The notes: a model not told the origin generated them from the letters alone. Positions 24,225 through 31,784 are shown, numbered from the stretch's first letter. The stretch is DNA of 42,450 nt from Candidatus Zixiibacteriota bacterium (GCA_036397555.1 DASWIS010000019.1:1-42450), one strand, 5' to 3'. Numbers and translations: made by a program.

Positions 24225-24839
24225 TCATTCCCTCCACTCGCGTGGGCAGGAGATCGTTCTGCCGCCGTCCAGGCGAATCTCCCAAGGCAGCAGACTCGTG
24301 CGGAGATGTTTCTCCTTCATTCGCTGGCAAAAGTCCGCCTCCCTTTTCATTGCTTCAGCGGCTCGGCCCACCGGTATCACGACACGAATCTGCTTGGAGG
24401 GAAATACCTGACGGACAGCGCGAATCGACGGTATCAGATCGCTGTCGCCCGAGACCAGTACTGCGGTGTCATACGCATCCTCAACCGAAAGTCGGAACAA
24501 GTGTATTGCGATGTTGACATCGGTCTGCTTTTCCTCAAACGTCTGATAGCGTTGATGGCACAAGCGACACGTGCGATCCCGCCGTTTGAACTCCCCATAC
24601 ACGACATGTACGCCGCGCGTCTCGAGCGCCCTGATGTATGTCCGATGTCGAGACAGCTTTTTCTGATTCCAGGTAACGAGCGATGTGAAGTAATGGACAC
24701 CAACGGAGATATCTCGCGGCAACAGGAACCGTCTCGCAAGCTGGTTCAGATCAAGCCACTTGAATCTGCGCCAAACCGCATTCTCGTTAATCGCATGGTA
24801 TAGGTTGAAGCCGTCAATGAGGAAAACCACCCGGTTCAT
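24225..24839 (-). CDS. NYN-domain (PIN-like) RNase with a zinc knuckle
   Basis: The 204-residue product begins MNRVVFLIDGFNLYHAINEN, the NYN-domain start with its first catalytic Asp (D9). A second acidic cluster is in EEKQTDVNIAIHLFRL (D107), and a third is GDSDL (D132, D134). These four acids are the metal-binding site of PIN-like RNases. A small CRLCH motif before the second cluster suggests a zinc site that such enzymes sometimes insert there. The ATG at 24839 overlaps the stop of a short upstream leader ORF (ATGA). A strong minus-strand terminator lies in the leader, so expression may be attenuated. Substrate RNA is unknown. The next gene downstream is der, 88 bases away. Confidence 0.88.
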   Translation of the reverse strand: MNRVVFLIDGFNLYHAINENAVWRRFKWLDLNQLARRFLLPRDISVGVHYFTSLVTWNQKKLSRHRTYIRALETRGVHVVYGEFKRRDRTCRLCHQRYQTFEEKQTDVNIAIHLFRLSVEDAYDTAVLVSGDSDLIPSIRAVRQVFPSKQIRVVIPVGRAAEAMKREADFCQRMKEKHLRTSLLPWEIRLDGGRTISCPREWRE

Positions 24840-24901
24840 GCTCGCGAGTATAGCAGAAAAAAACCCGGATCCACGAGGAATCCGGGGCCAAAGGGGCACA
24901 T
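24836..24901 (-). CDS. possible 21-codon leader peptide of the NYN gene
   Basis: An ATG at 24901 opens a 21-residue frame, MCPFGPGFLVDPGFFLLYSR plus Ala, whose TGA overlaps the NYN gene ATG by 4 bases. AAGAGGG precedes the ATG with slightly short spacing. The intrinsic terminator at 24857-24886 falls inside this frame, the arrangement of a transcription attenuator in which ribosome position controls hairpin folding. The peptide is rich in Phe (5), Pro (3) and Gly (3), but there is no run of a single amino acid. It could also be chance, since 21 open codons are common. Confidence 0.35.
   Translation of the reverse strand: MCPFGPGFLVDPGFFLLYSRA
24857..24886 (-). terminator. intrinsic terminator / attenuator before the NYN gene
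   Basis: On the minus strand the stem CCCGGAT / ATCCGGG (9-base loop) is followed at once by seven T residues (24863-24857). It would end transcripts 18 bases short of the NYN start codon. It is the best U-tract terminator in the window. Confidence 0.75.
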
Positions 24902-24927
24902 GGCCCTCTTGGGAGAATCTGTTGAAC

Positions 24928-24955
24928 TTTATACGTATATTATTCGAGGTTTCAA
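24928..24955 (-). promoter_or_regulatory. sigma70-like promoter before the NYN leader
   Basis: On the minus strand TTGAAA (24950-24955) and TATAAA (24928-24933) are separated by 16 bases in an unusually AT-rich stretch. Transcription would start near 24921, giving a transcript of about 65 nt up to the terminator: either a leader or a small RNA. Confidence 0.55.
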
Positions 24956-24984
24956 GAGAATTCTTGTGGTTTTCTCGAAAAATC

Positions 24985-25136
24985 CTAAGAGCATCTAACA
25001 GAATGAGGCATTGCGACTAAGTTAGGCTCAGCAGAAGCTTCGCCCTCCCCCCTGATCGCGCGGGAGGGCGAGGCTTCCGCCGAGCCTGCATCTGACCGAA
25101 TGGATGGTGGCCAGTCATTCTGTTAGACCCTCTAAG
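24985..25136. repeat. 150-bp nested inverted-repeat element
   Basis: The outer arms contain a perfect 13-bp match, TCTAACAGAATGA (24994-25006) and TCATTCTGTTAGA (25115-25127), extended outward by CTAAGAG / CTCTTAG-like bases. Inside are AGGCTC / GAGCCT (25023, 25082) and a perfect 10-bp stem TCGCCCTCCC / GGGAGGGCGA (25040, 25062). The whole can fold as one long hairpin. It lies between the capsid block and the NYN gene. The rest of 24840-25268 has no gene. Confidence 0.75.
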
Positions 25137-25268
25137 TAATTGTCCTGAAAGGGGCCAGACGGTCCTCCGGCAATAATGCGGACAGACGGATGATTGCTCG
25201 TCGCATCCTCGATGGCCACTCGGCACAACCACAAGACATACAATGGTCTCCAAAAAGGGCGGCGACTC

Positions 25269-26510
25269 TCACCACGTAAAAAACCACGTCGCCGAATCGG
25301 GGACTGCGACAGTGCGGCGCAGGATGGCGCCGGAGCCGAGACGGATTTCAAATTCGTATTTCGTGTCGGCTGGGTCGAGCGTTTCGCTCGGGAATACATC
25401 CAGCGCCCAGTATCCGGTCGAATCGGAAGTTGACGAAACCTGATATGGAGAGACTATCAAGTTTGCGTGTCGCAGCGGTGACGCTACGATTCGAGCCAAC
25501 ACAGACGCCCCCTCGACAGTCCCGGCAGTCAGATCAGACACCCAGCCGTAGACACGACAAAGATCGGGTTCCGCCGGTGAACCGGGGTCGAACGCGGTGG
25601 CCCAGGCGGTGTCGGTCACACCGGCGGGTGTGACGACGACAATCTCCGGCTGCGGCGCAAAGATCAGGCCGCCCTGATAACCGTAGACATGGAACGTGTC
25701 GGCATCGAGCGCAAAGATCACGCGGCCGTTGGCATCCGACACACCCGTTGCGGCGGTGGCAGTTTCATCGGAGTTGTAGACGCGCAGCAAAACGCCCTGC
25801 AATGCAACTGTGTCATCGAGAACGGCCTTGAGCACGTAAACGGTGCAGGGGTACGCGCCGCCGCCCGAACAATCGCTGCCTGCTGCGGCCCCGAAATTGT
25901 CGTCGTGGGGAGCGTGATCGTTGACCGTGTCACGCACTTGCTGCGCATACTCCCGCGCCGCCTGGACCGTGCGGCCGAAACTCCAGCCGTTGTCGAAGAC
26001 CGTACCTGCGGTGTCCCGATTCAGCAGCGTATCGGCCAGCTCGCGCGCGGCCGAACCCTCGATCGCGGCCGCGGTGATCGCATTCGTGCCCAGCAGGTTG
26101 ACCAGACCAAGTTGTGTGCCCGATAGATTGACCGATGCTCCCTGATTGGCGACGTCGTCCCAGTTGATGCCGATGTTGTCGGCCGTCGTCAGCGTGGAGA
26201 CGCCGTAGGATGACAAGGCCGCATCGACCTGCGCCCGGACCGCCGAATCGACATCCGTCTCATGCTCATAGCGCACAACGTCGGCGTACAACGTGTCGGA
26301 CGACAGGGCGATCCCGTACGCGATGAGTGTCGATTCGACCGCCGCGCGGATCAGCGAATCCAGCCAGGCGCACGCCAGCGTGCAGGCGGGCGTGTCGGCC
26401 CGCGCCGTCGTGACGACGGTCAATGGCCCATCGACCGACAGGCGGGCGGAGAAGACAATCGCACTTGCAAGGCACGCCAGCAACGCGACGCGTTTGACTC
26501 TGTTTGTCAC
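25269..26510 (-). CDS. signal-peptide protein with Ig-like domains, last gene of capsid block
   Basis: The 413-residue product starts at a GTG (26510) that overlaps the previous stop in GTGA, with CGGAGG upstream. The N-terminus TNRVKRVALLACLASAIVFS reads as a signal peptide, cut perhaps after TTARA. A helical, alanine-rich middle follows (about 50-210). Then come two carboxypeptidase-regulatory-like (transthyretin/Ig) domains: VLLRVYNSDETATAATGVSD..GRVIF and VYGWVSDLTAGTVEGASVLA with SDSTGYWALDVFPSETL. The tail TVAVPDSATW resembles the ends of some phage fibre proteins. A longer frame upstream reads the antisense of the previous gene and is rejected. Its role could be a fibre, spike or surface partner of the capsid proteins. 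Confidence 0.65.
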   Translation of the reverse strand: MTNRVKRVALLACLASAIVFSARLSVDGPLTVVTTARADTPACTLACAWLDSLIRAAVESTLIAYGIALSSDTLYADVVRYEHETDVDSAVRAQVDAALSSYGVSTLTTADNIGINWDDVANQGASVNLSGTQLGLVNLLGTNAITAAAIEGSAARELADTLLNRDTAGTVFDNGWSFGRTVQAAREYAQQVRDTVNDHAPHDDNFGAAAGSDCSGGGAYPCTVYVLKAVLDDTVALQGVLLRVYNSDETATAATGVSDANGRVIFALDADTFHVYGYQGGLIFAPQPEIVVVTPAGVTDTAWATAFDPGSPAEPDLCRVYGWVSDLTAGTVEGASVLARIVASPLRHANLIVSPYQVSSTSDSTGYWALDVFPSETLDPADTKYEFEIRLGSGAILRRTVAVPDSATWFFTW

Positions 26511-27259
26511 GGAATTTCCTCCGGATTGACGATGATGATGCGGCATGAGTCGGGCTCGATGATCACCTGACATTCCGCCCCGCACGCATCCACGGTGTAC
26601 GTGCAGTAGATATTGGCGTCCGCCAGACCGGTGGCCGTGACGAGACCGCCCGGATCGGGATATGTGCCCGTGTACGTGTATGACGTGCGCCGCCAGTACG
26701 TAAACCCGACATCGAACTCCGCTTTTATCTGCGTACTGAAGCTGGCCCAGGCGACCAGGAAGTATTGTGTGCCCGCTTCCAAACACACGTCGCCGTCGAT
26801 TGCCAGCGACGACCAGCCCGCGCCGTTGACGCCGGGGTCTTGTTCGACCGTCACGCCGACCAACGACGTGTCGGCCGCCAGGTAAATCGCGCATTTGAGC
26901 TTGTTACCCGCCGTGCCGCCGCCGTCGGACAGATAGACGGTGATCGAGTCAGCCGTCCCGCCGGACGCGCCGATCGTGTAGTTGTCGCCGACAATCGCGT
27001 TCTGAATCGACGCGCCGCTGGCTCCGGGCGTGCCGTTGTTGCCGAATATCTCGGCATGCAATGCAGTTGGTATTGCGAACACCATCATCGCCGAAGTGAC
27101 CATCCCGCCAAAATAACGGCGGGCAAGTCTCAAGAGAGGACCTGCGGCGACCCGCAGACCCCGCCTGAAGGCGGGGCGACTATCCGCCAAATTAACGGCG
27201 GTCAAGTTTATCCGTAGAGATTTCCGAAGGATCACTATCGGGAGCGGCAACAGTTTCAT
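26507..27259 (-). CDS. secreted beta-rich protein in capsid block, start uncertain
   Basis: From the ATG at 27259, which has a strong GAGGAG, the frame gives 250 residues. That start lies 68 bases inside the end of the upstream gene. The region has alternatives: a TTG at 27133 would give LRLARRYFGGMVTSAMMVFA, a textbook signal-peptide start, and the ATG at 27103 gives MVTSAMMVFAIPTALHA with no positive n-region. In every case a hydrophobic stretch ending in ALHA looks like a secretion signal. The mature part (AEIFGNNGTPGASGASIQNA onward) is glycine- and threonine-rich beta structure, jelly-roll-like, with cysteines near the end (CGAECQV). The function is unknown. Its stop overlaps the last gene by 4 bases. 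Confidence 0.6.
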   Translation of the reverse strand: MKLLPLPIVILRKSLRINLTAVNLADSRPAFRRGLRVAAGPLLRLARRYFGGMVTSAMMVFAIPTALHAEIFGNNGTPGASGASIQNAIVGDNYTIGASGGTADSITVYLSDGGGTAGNKLKCAIYLAADTSLVGVTVEQDPGVNGAGWSSLAIDGDVCLEAGTQYFLVAWASFSTQIKAEFDVGFTYWRRTSYTYTGTYPDPGGLVTATGLADANIYCTYTVDACGAECQVIIEPDSCRIIIVNPEEIP

Positions 27260-27362
27260 GTTTCTCCTCAGCCCTCAAGAGAGGACCTTCGGCCCTCAAG
27301 AGAGGACCTTCGGCAAATTCAAACCGATGCCGATGGCCGAAGGTCCTCTCTTGCCGAAGGTC
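27129..27362. repeat. 21-bp repeat family inside capsid block
   Basis: CCCTCAAGAGAGGACCTTCG plus G occurs twice in tandem (27271-27291, 27292-27312), then as an inverted copy at 27334-27362. Partial copies are at 27129-27143 and, altered, at 27655-27686. The tandem pair encodes AEGPLLR repeats in the small helical gene. A separate hairpin CCCCGCC-TGAA-GGCGGGG (27159-27176) adjoins the first copy. Confidence 0.75.
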
Positions 27363-27629
27363 TTCATCAGGCGGATGGTCCCCGCCTGCGGCGGGTGAGT
27401 CGAATCCGTCGGACAAGCGATCCTTGTCGGTCTTAAGGGCTGCGTTGTCGCCGTACTCGGCCAGCTCTTCATGGCGCATCCGGTCGATCATGCCCCAGAA
27501 TGTTCGTTCGGCATCGGCCGCCGGCGACAGTCGCGATTTCAATTCCATCAGACGCACGAGATCGGTCAGCTTGACATTCAGTTCCGTACCGTCGAGTTCA
27601 TCCCAGCAGCGATCGAGCAATTGCTGCAC
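27192..27629 (-). CDS. small helical protein of capsid block with duplicated tail
   Basis: The core LLDRCWDELDGTELNVKLTD and LVRLMELKSRLSPAADAERTF is predicted helical. From about residue 110 the tail carries the duplicated octad AEGPLLRAEGPLLRAEE, encoded by the 21-bp repeat. The start is unclear: the frame is open back into the previous gene, and I place it at the first GTG (27629) after the repeat at 27655-27686. There is no Shine-Dalgarno there. I recognise no family. Its length and position suggest a structural or accessory protein of the block, expressed with its neighbours. Confidence 0.5.
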   Translation of the reverse strand: MQQLLDRCWDELDGTELNVKLTDLVRLMELKSRLSPAADAERTFWGMIDRMRHEELAEYGDNAALKTDKDRLSDGFDSPAAGGDHPPDEDLRQERTFGHRHRFEFAEGPLLRAEGPLLRAEEKHETVAAPDSDPSEISTDKLDRR

Positions 27630-27700
27630 ACGCAGCAGATCGCCGGAGGTACTCTCTTGAGGGAGGGCCGAAGGTACTCTCTTGAGTGCTGGGGGCGGTT

Positions 27701-28072
27701 TTAGTGTCGCGCTTCGACGATCCACAGGTCCACCAGTGCGTTCTCCGCGGCGTCGGTCATGGCCAGGCGCACGCTGGTATCGGTCGGGATGCCGACCACG
27801 GCGACGCCGGCAGCGCCGCGGGCGATCGGGATCACGACCGGCTGCTCGATGGTCGTCGGAAGCGGGTTGCCGCGATGATCGGTCAGTGTCGCAAACGCAA
27901 TTGTCTGCGCCTGGCCGCCGATGTCGAATTGAGAGAATACAACCCGCGTGCCATCGTCGTGCGTCTCCGTCGCAACGGCCGCAATCGTCTCGGCGACCAA
28001 ATCGCCGTTCACCGATACCGTCGGGACAAACCACGCGCGCCGGCCCGTCAATTGTGCCAGTGTCGTGTTCAT
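27701..28072 (-). CDS. small beta-rich protein of capsid block
   Basis: The 123-residue product starts at an ATG (28072) with GGAGGAG eight bases upstream. It is almost all short beta strands (FVPTVSVNGDLVAETIAAVA, RVVFSQFDIGGQAQTIAF, VVIPIARGAAGVAVVGIPTD) and has no cysteine and no signal peptide. This composition fits a minor capsid, neck or tail-end protein, but I do not recognise a family. It follows the 274-residue protein after a 300-base gap that contains only a REP-like hairpin. The long alternate frame covering it on the same strand is a shadow. Confidence 0.55.
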   Translation of the reverse strand: MNTTLAQLTGRRAWFVPTVSVNGDLVAETIAAVATETHDDGTRVVFSQFDIGGQAQTIAFATLTDHRGNPLPTTIEQPVVIPIARGAAGVAVVGIPTDTSVRLAMTDAAENALVDLWIVEARH

Positions 28073-28372
28073 AGACAGTGCTCCTCCAACCAGACACATC
28101 CTCCGTCACTCAGAGGCGGGTGGTCCGCCCCCAGTGACCAACATGTCCAACTCACAAGGGGCGGACCCGCAGGCGGTGTTGGGAGGAGGTTGGCGGATGA
28201 TGACGCGTGACCGAGACCATCGATCACACGCCGTTGATTGTTCAGCTTGCCACTTGGGCCCAACTCATCCAACCCTCAAACGAGTTTCTCCATGCTCCCT
28301 CTCGCTGTAGCCAGGGGTCCCGAGCGAAGCCGAGGGAGAGAGGGCCGGGGTGAGGGGCGCTGTTGGAGCGAT
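28073..28372. other. 300-nt gap in capsid block with a REP-like hairpin
   Basis: No gene is supported here. A G/A- and C/T-rich inverted repeat, CCCTCTC (28298-28304) with GAGAGGG (28338-28344), encloses GGGGTCCCGAGCGAAGCCGA. The rest holds the ribosome site of the next gene (GGAGGAG). The 300-base break may mark a lost or never-present gene. Confidence 0.5.
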
Positions 28373-29197
28373 TCACGTCCGCCTCCCACTTTGCAGCCCC
28401 GAAACCGGCGCGGCAAAGCGCGACAGCCGGACCCGACCGCTCTCTTCGTATTGCGCGGCGATCTCCATCCATGTCTGCGAAACGGCGCGAGACTGGCTGG
28501 AGAGCAATCCGGCATCGGCCAGTGTGGCGACCGCGCGCATCCGGCAGACTGCGGCCACCGCCCAATGGGTCTCACCGATGACGATGCCCGGTGTCGGCAC
28601 ATCGCGGTATTGCGGATCGATCATGGCCAGCACAGCGTCGCCGACATCACTGATGGCGGTATCAATCACTTCATCGGAGACCGTTCCCAAGGCCACGAGA
28701 TAATCAACCAGCACACGCTGCCCGTCGGCGATTGCGCCGGTGCTGCGGCGCGACAGCTCGCCTGTTGTGAGACTGATGGCGTAGTCATCGCCCTCGACGT
28801 ATTGATGATAATATTCGTACCAGACTGTCACCGTCTGCGGCGAAACGATCGACCCGGCGGCGAGACGTTTGATCCGCCCGTCGTCGTAATCGACGATGAA
28901 ATCGGTGTTTTCGCTGTAAACGGTGCCGAGTGAACTATCCGCTGCCACAACGACCGCATCGGGAATCAGACGCTGATGTGACAGATTCACCCAGTCGGAG
29001 GCGAGGGTTACAGTCTCACGGATCAGCGACGGCGGTCTGAGCGCCTTGACGATCACGGATCCGGACACCAGTCCCCCGTGGGCGAGCCCAATCGCCTCGA
29101 TACCGTCGAGCGTGACGGCGAAGTCGCTGATCGCCGCTTCGCCGACGCGCAGTTGTGTCAGGTGCCGGCGCACAAGCTCCGGCGACGTAAATGCCAT
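28373..29197 (-). CDS. phage-like structural protein with a duplicated beta motif
   Basis: The 274-residue product starts at the ATG at 29197 (MAFTSPELVRRHLTQLRVGE); the frame is open further upstream but only as antisense of the previous gene. Two copies of a beta motif occur in the middle: FIVDYDDGRIKRLAAGSI..TVWYEYY and YAISLTTGELSRRSTGAI..VLVDYLV. A helical C-terminal part follows (TLADAGLLSSQSRAVSQTWM). Duplicated motifs of this DxxxGxixR..GSI type are known in phage head-tail and fibre-like proteins. It sits directly behind the beta-propeller gene. No enzyme motif is visible. The placement makes it a probable particle protein. Confidence 0.6.
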   Translation of the reverse strand: MAFTSPELVRRHLTQLRVGEAAISDFAVTLDGIEAIGLAHGGLVSGSVIVKALRPPSLIRETVTLASDWVNLSHQRLIPDAVVVAADSSLGTVYSENTDFIVDYDDGRIKRLAAGSIVSPQTVTVWYEYYHQYVEGDDYAISLTTGELSRRSTGAIADGQRVLVDYLVALGTVSDEVIDTAISDVGDAVLAMIDPQYRDVPTPGIVIGETHWAVAAVCRMRAVATLADAGLLSSQSRAVSQTWMEIAAQYEESGRVRLSRFAAPVSGLQSGRRT

Positions 29198-29237
29198 GGT
29201 CAGTCTCGTAGAAGATTGAAAGGTTGACGGCCCGGTT

Positions 29238-30665
29238 TCATGATAACGTGCGCACGCCCGACGTGTCGACGAGCGCTGTGAGCTGCGATCCGACCGGCGG
29301 CGTGGTGAATGATCCCGAGACAACGGCGCGGACCCAGTAGCGGTTGATGCCGTTGACCGATGCGCGCTGCCAATCGCCTGGCGCGGCGGTCCCGTCGGCG
29401 AACAGACGGACTGTACGGTCGGCTTGGTTGAAATGGTAGAGGCCCGAATCGGGCGCAAAAGTGATCCACTCCTGCCCATTCCAATACGACCACTCGACTG
29501 CGCCGCCGGAGCCGGTGGTCGCCAGGATTGCGTGAACGACGGTGAAACGATCCTCGCCGCCGAGATAGACACTGTCGCCGATGTCCGCCATCAGCGCCGA
29601 TGAGCTCGGATGCAGAATATCGGCGCCGCCGGCATCGGCGGCGGCGGCCGTCAGATCGACGAACGGCGTCGGTGCATCGGCGTCGTGGCACAGCACTGTG
29701 GCAAACACGGACAATTGTGACAGCGCGTTGACCGGCGTCGTGAAGACGGTGCCGTCGCGATGAGTCTCGACCAATTGATTCTGCCCTGTGCCGATCGATC
29801 TCAGGTAGAGCATGTGCGGCACGGTCCGGATGTATCGCAGCAACGGTGCGGAAACGGGCGTCGTGCTCACTGTTTGCAGTGCGCCCCATGCCGCGCCATC
29901 ATATTCCTTGAGAAACAGCTCACCATCGGCGGCGAAGCAGACACCGAGCCGCGCATCGGCTGCGACCGCCGCATGGAAATCCGATCCCGCGCCGGCACCG
30001 GTGTAGAGAGTTTCTTCCGAGCTCCAGAGCGCCGCATCCAGGTGACGTGGCCGATGTCGCAGCGATGTCCCGTCCACCGAATACAGACAGTGAATGAAAG
30101 CCGCACGGGCGATGAGCAAACCATACCCCGAGCTCACGCTTCCTGACACGTCCGTCCCGGCGTCGGTCGATCCGGACCCGAATGTTGCGCCGTCGTCGAC
30201 CGACGATTTTGTTCGCACGGTGACGGTGCCCGCGTCATTGCGCGTCCAGACCACCCAGAGACGATCGTATGCGTCCTTGAGAATCGACGGATCGCCGTTC
30301 GACGACGACGCCGAGTCGTAGACGGTCGACGCCGTCTGGGGAATCCAACTGCCGTTGCTGTGGACCAGCTTGAGGGAGCGCAGCGCGCCGGTGATCTCCT
30401 GCGTGTACGCCAGGTAGAGATTGCCATCGTCATCCATCACGCCGCTGAACGATGCATCTGCTGACTCGGTCACGACATCCAGCGGATCGCTCCAGTTGAC
30501 ATAGGGCGCGTTCGCGTACGAGACCGACAGGATCGACGGCGTGCGGGCATACAGCGCCGGCATCCGTCCGGCATACGGGCCGGATGCCAGGCGAAACAGC
30601 CGATGCTGCGTCGCCAGACCGGTCGGAACCGTGGCGGTCGATGCGCCCAGTGATTTGTGGATCAT
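29238..30665 (-). CDS. BNR/beta-propeller-like protein of capsid block
   Basis: The 475-residue product has repeated segments ending in short aspartate or glycine turns (SGVMDDDGNLYLAYTQEITG, DGDPSI-type, VDGTSLRHRP), the look of BNR/sialidase-like propeller blades. The C-terminal part has VEWSYWNGQEWITFAPDSGL, VRLFADGTAAPGDWQ and NGINRYWVRAVV, a domain seen at the ends of large phage baseplate or tail proteins. There is no signal peptide. It starts 12 bases after the capsid gene with no obvious Shine-Dalgarno, so translation may be coupled. A catalytic sialidase site (Arg triad, Asp) cannot be confirmed. It may be a receptor-binding or particle-surface protein. Confidence 0.65.
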   Translation of the reverse strand: MIHKSLGASTATVPTGLATQHRLFRLASGPYAGRMPALYARTPSILSVSYANAPYVNWSDPLDVVTESADASFSGVMDDDGNLYLAYTQEITGALRSLKLVHSNGSWIPQTASTVYDSASSSNGDPSILKDAYDRLWVVWTRNDAGTVTVRTKSSVDDGATFGSGSTDAGTDVSGSVSSGYGLLIARAAFIHCLYSVDGTSLRHRPRHLDAALWSSEETLYTGAGAGSDFHAAVAADARLGVCFAADGELFLKEYDGAAWGALQTVSTTPVSAPLLRYIRTVPHMLYLRSIGTGQNQLVETHRDGTVFTTPVNALSQLSVFATVLCHDADAPTPFVDLTAAAADAGGADILHPSSSALMADIGDSVYLGGEDRFTVVHAILATTGSGGAVEWSYWNGQEWITFAPDSGLYHFNQADRTVRLFADGTAAPGDWQRASVNGINRYWVRAVVSGSFTTPPVGSQLTALVDTSGVRTLS

Positions 30666-30677
30666 GGTCGTGTGATC

Positions 30678-31784
30678 TTATGTCCAGACCGAGTCGAGGA
30701 CTTTGACTGCTCCTGGGACCATCTTCGCATAGGCGACCGACTCGGAGATGACCGCCTCTTCGAAGCGTTGGTCGATGATCTTGTCGTATTCGACGGTCAG
30801 CGGCTGCGTGATGACTTCCTCGGCGGCGAATCGTTTGTCCATGCCGATGACCAGGTCGGTCGCGACTTCATCGGAGCGAACCAGCGTGGCGCCCAGCGGG
30901 CTGACCAGCTCACCGGTGCCTTGAAACTTGAATCCGGCCAACGGGTCCTTGAACTCGGCCATGGTGAGGATGCTGTTGACCTTCGCCTTGGAGACGATGA
31001 GCGTGTTCATTTCAAACGGGTGCAGCTCCGACCAGAACGAGACCAGGTCGGCGTACGCGAGCGTTCCCGAGGCGGCTGTGTTGATCACCGTCGCGGCGTT
31101 GTCGTTGCCGTCGCCGTTGATGAGCACGTCGACCAACAATCCCAGCTTGTCGACCTGCATGCGGTAGCCGATGTACCACAACAGCACTTTGAACTGCGCG
31201 GTCGTGCGATGGCGCAGCGCTTTGTATGAGGCCTTCAGCGCCAGCCCGTAATCCTGCACGTCGATTGAGTGAAGCCGTTCGGTCACGACCACCGCGGGGA
31301 CATTGGCGCCGTCACCGACGGGCCGCAGCGACCATTGCGCGTCGTCGGTGTCGGAGTTGATGTCGAACGGCGTGTAGCGGTTCGAACTGATGGTCGAGCT
31401 CGAACCGACCAACCCGGCCAATTCCGGTCGCATCTCCATGCCGCGCCGGATTTCCCGCATCATGAATTCCGGCAGCAGCGCCGGCGCCGCCCGCAAGAAC
31501 AGTTCGACGGTGATCGGCCGCGATCCGCCGACGCGCACACCGCGCGCGGCCAACTGGCGCTCGAACGCATCCAGCGGCGAATGGACCGGCGAAGGATCGT
31601 AATCGTCGGTTTCCAGAAGCTCCGAAACCGTCAATCCCCGCGCTTCCGCCTCCAGGTAGGTGTCGCGCGAAACATCAAGCTGACGCGCCCGCCGCAGATC
31701 GACCGTACCGTCGATGCGCGGTTCCTCGGACGCTTTCTGCAGCATGCTGCGCGGTGCGTCCATCAGCATTTTGTCCAAATCCAT
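30678..31784 (-). CDS. major capsid protein, HK97-fold-like
   Basis: The 368-residue product starts at an ATG (31784) with a strong AGAGGAGAGAGG. A charged N-terminal region of about 95 residues (MDLDKMLMDAPRSMLQKASE, DLRRARQLDVSRDTYLEAEA) resembles the delta or scaffold domain that a prohead protease would remove. The body has LAGLVGSSSTISSNRYTPFD, then a long spine-helix candidate ALKASYKALRHRTTAQFKVL and a P/A-domain region, DLVSFWSELHPFEMNTLIVS through ITQPLTVEYDKIIDQRFEEA. This matches HK97-type capsid proteins in layout; I identify it by pattern, not by search. It could equally be an encapsulin-like shell protein. Confidence 0.75.
   Translation of the reverse strand: MDLDKMLMDAPRSMLQKASEEPRIDGTVDLRRARQLDVSRDTYLEAEARGLTVSELLETDDYDPSPVHSPLDAFERQLAARGVRVGGSRPITVELFLRAAPALLPEFMMREIRRGMEMRPELAGLVGSSSTISSNRYTPFDINSDTDDAQWSLRPVGDGANVPAVVVTERLHSIDVQDYGLALKASYKALRHRTTAQFKVLLWYIGYRMQVDKLGLLVDVLINGDGNDNAATVINTAASGTLAYADLVSFWSELHPFEMNTLIVSKAKVNSILTMAEFKDPLAGFKFQGTGELVSPLGATLVRSDEVATDLVIGMDKRFAAEEVITQPLTVEYDKIIDQRFEEAVISESVAYAKMVPGAVKVLDSVWT

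Noticed and set aside
24760-25020. 86-codon plus-strand frame in the AT-rich gap
   Set aside because: Opposite the NYN gene start, its leader and the promoter; no ribosome site.
26511-26894. N-terminal extension of the last capsid-block gene
   Set aside because: Arg/His-rich residues read from the antisense or alternative frame of the upstream gene; the GTG at 26510 has a ribosome site and starts a signal peptide.
27630-28109. N-terminal half of the 305-codon frame over the small beta gene
   Set aside because: Arg-rich shadow of the gene at 27701-28072, which has its own ribosome site.
29198-29889. Open frames opposite or out of frame with the beta-propeller gene (399- and 229-codon frames)
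   Set aside because: Composition is Arg/Ser-rich and they overlap a better-supported gene.
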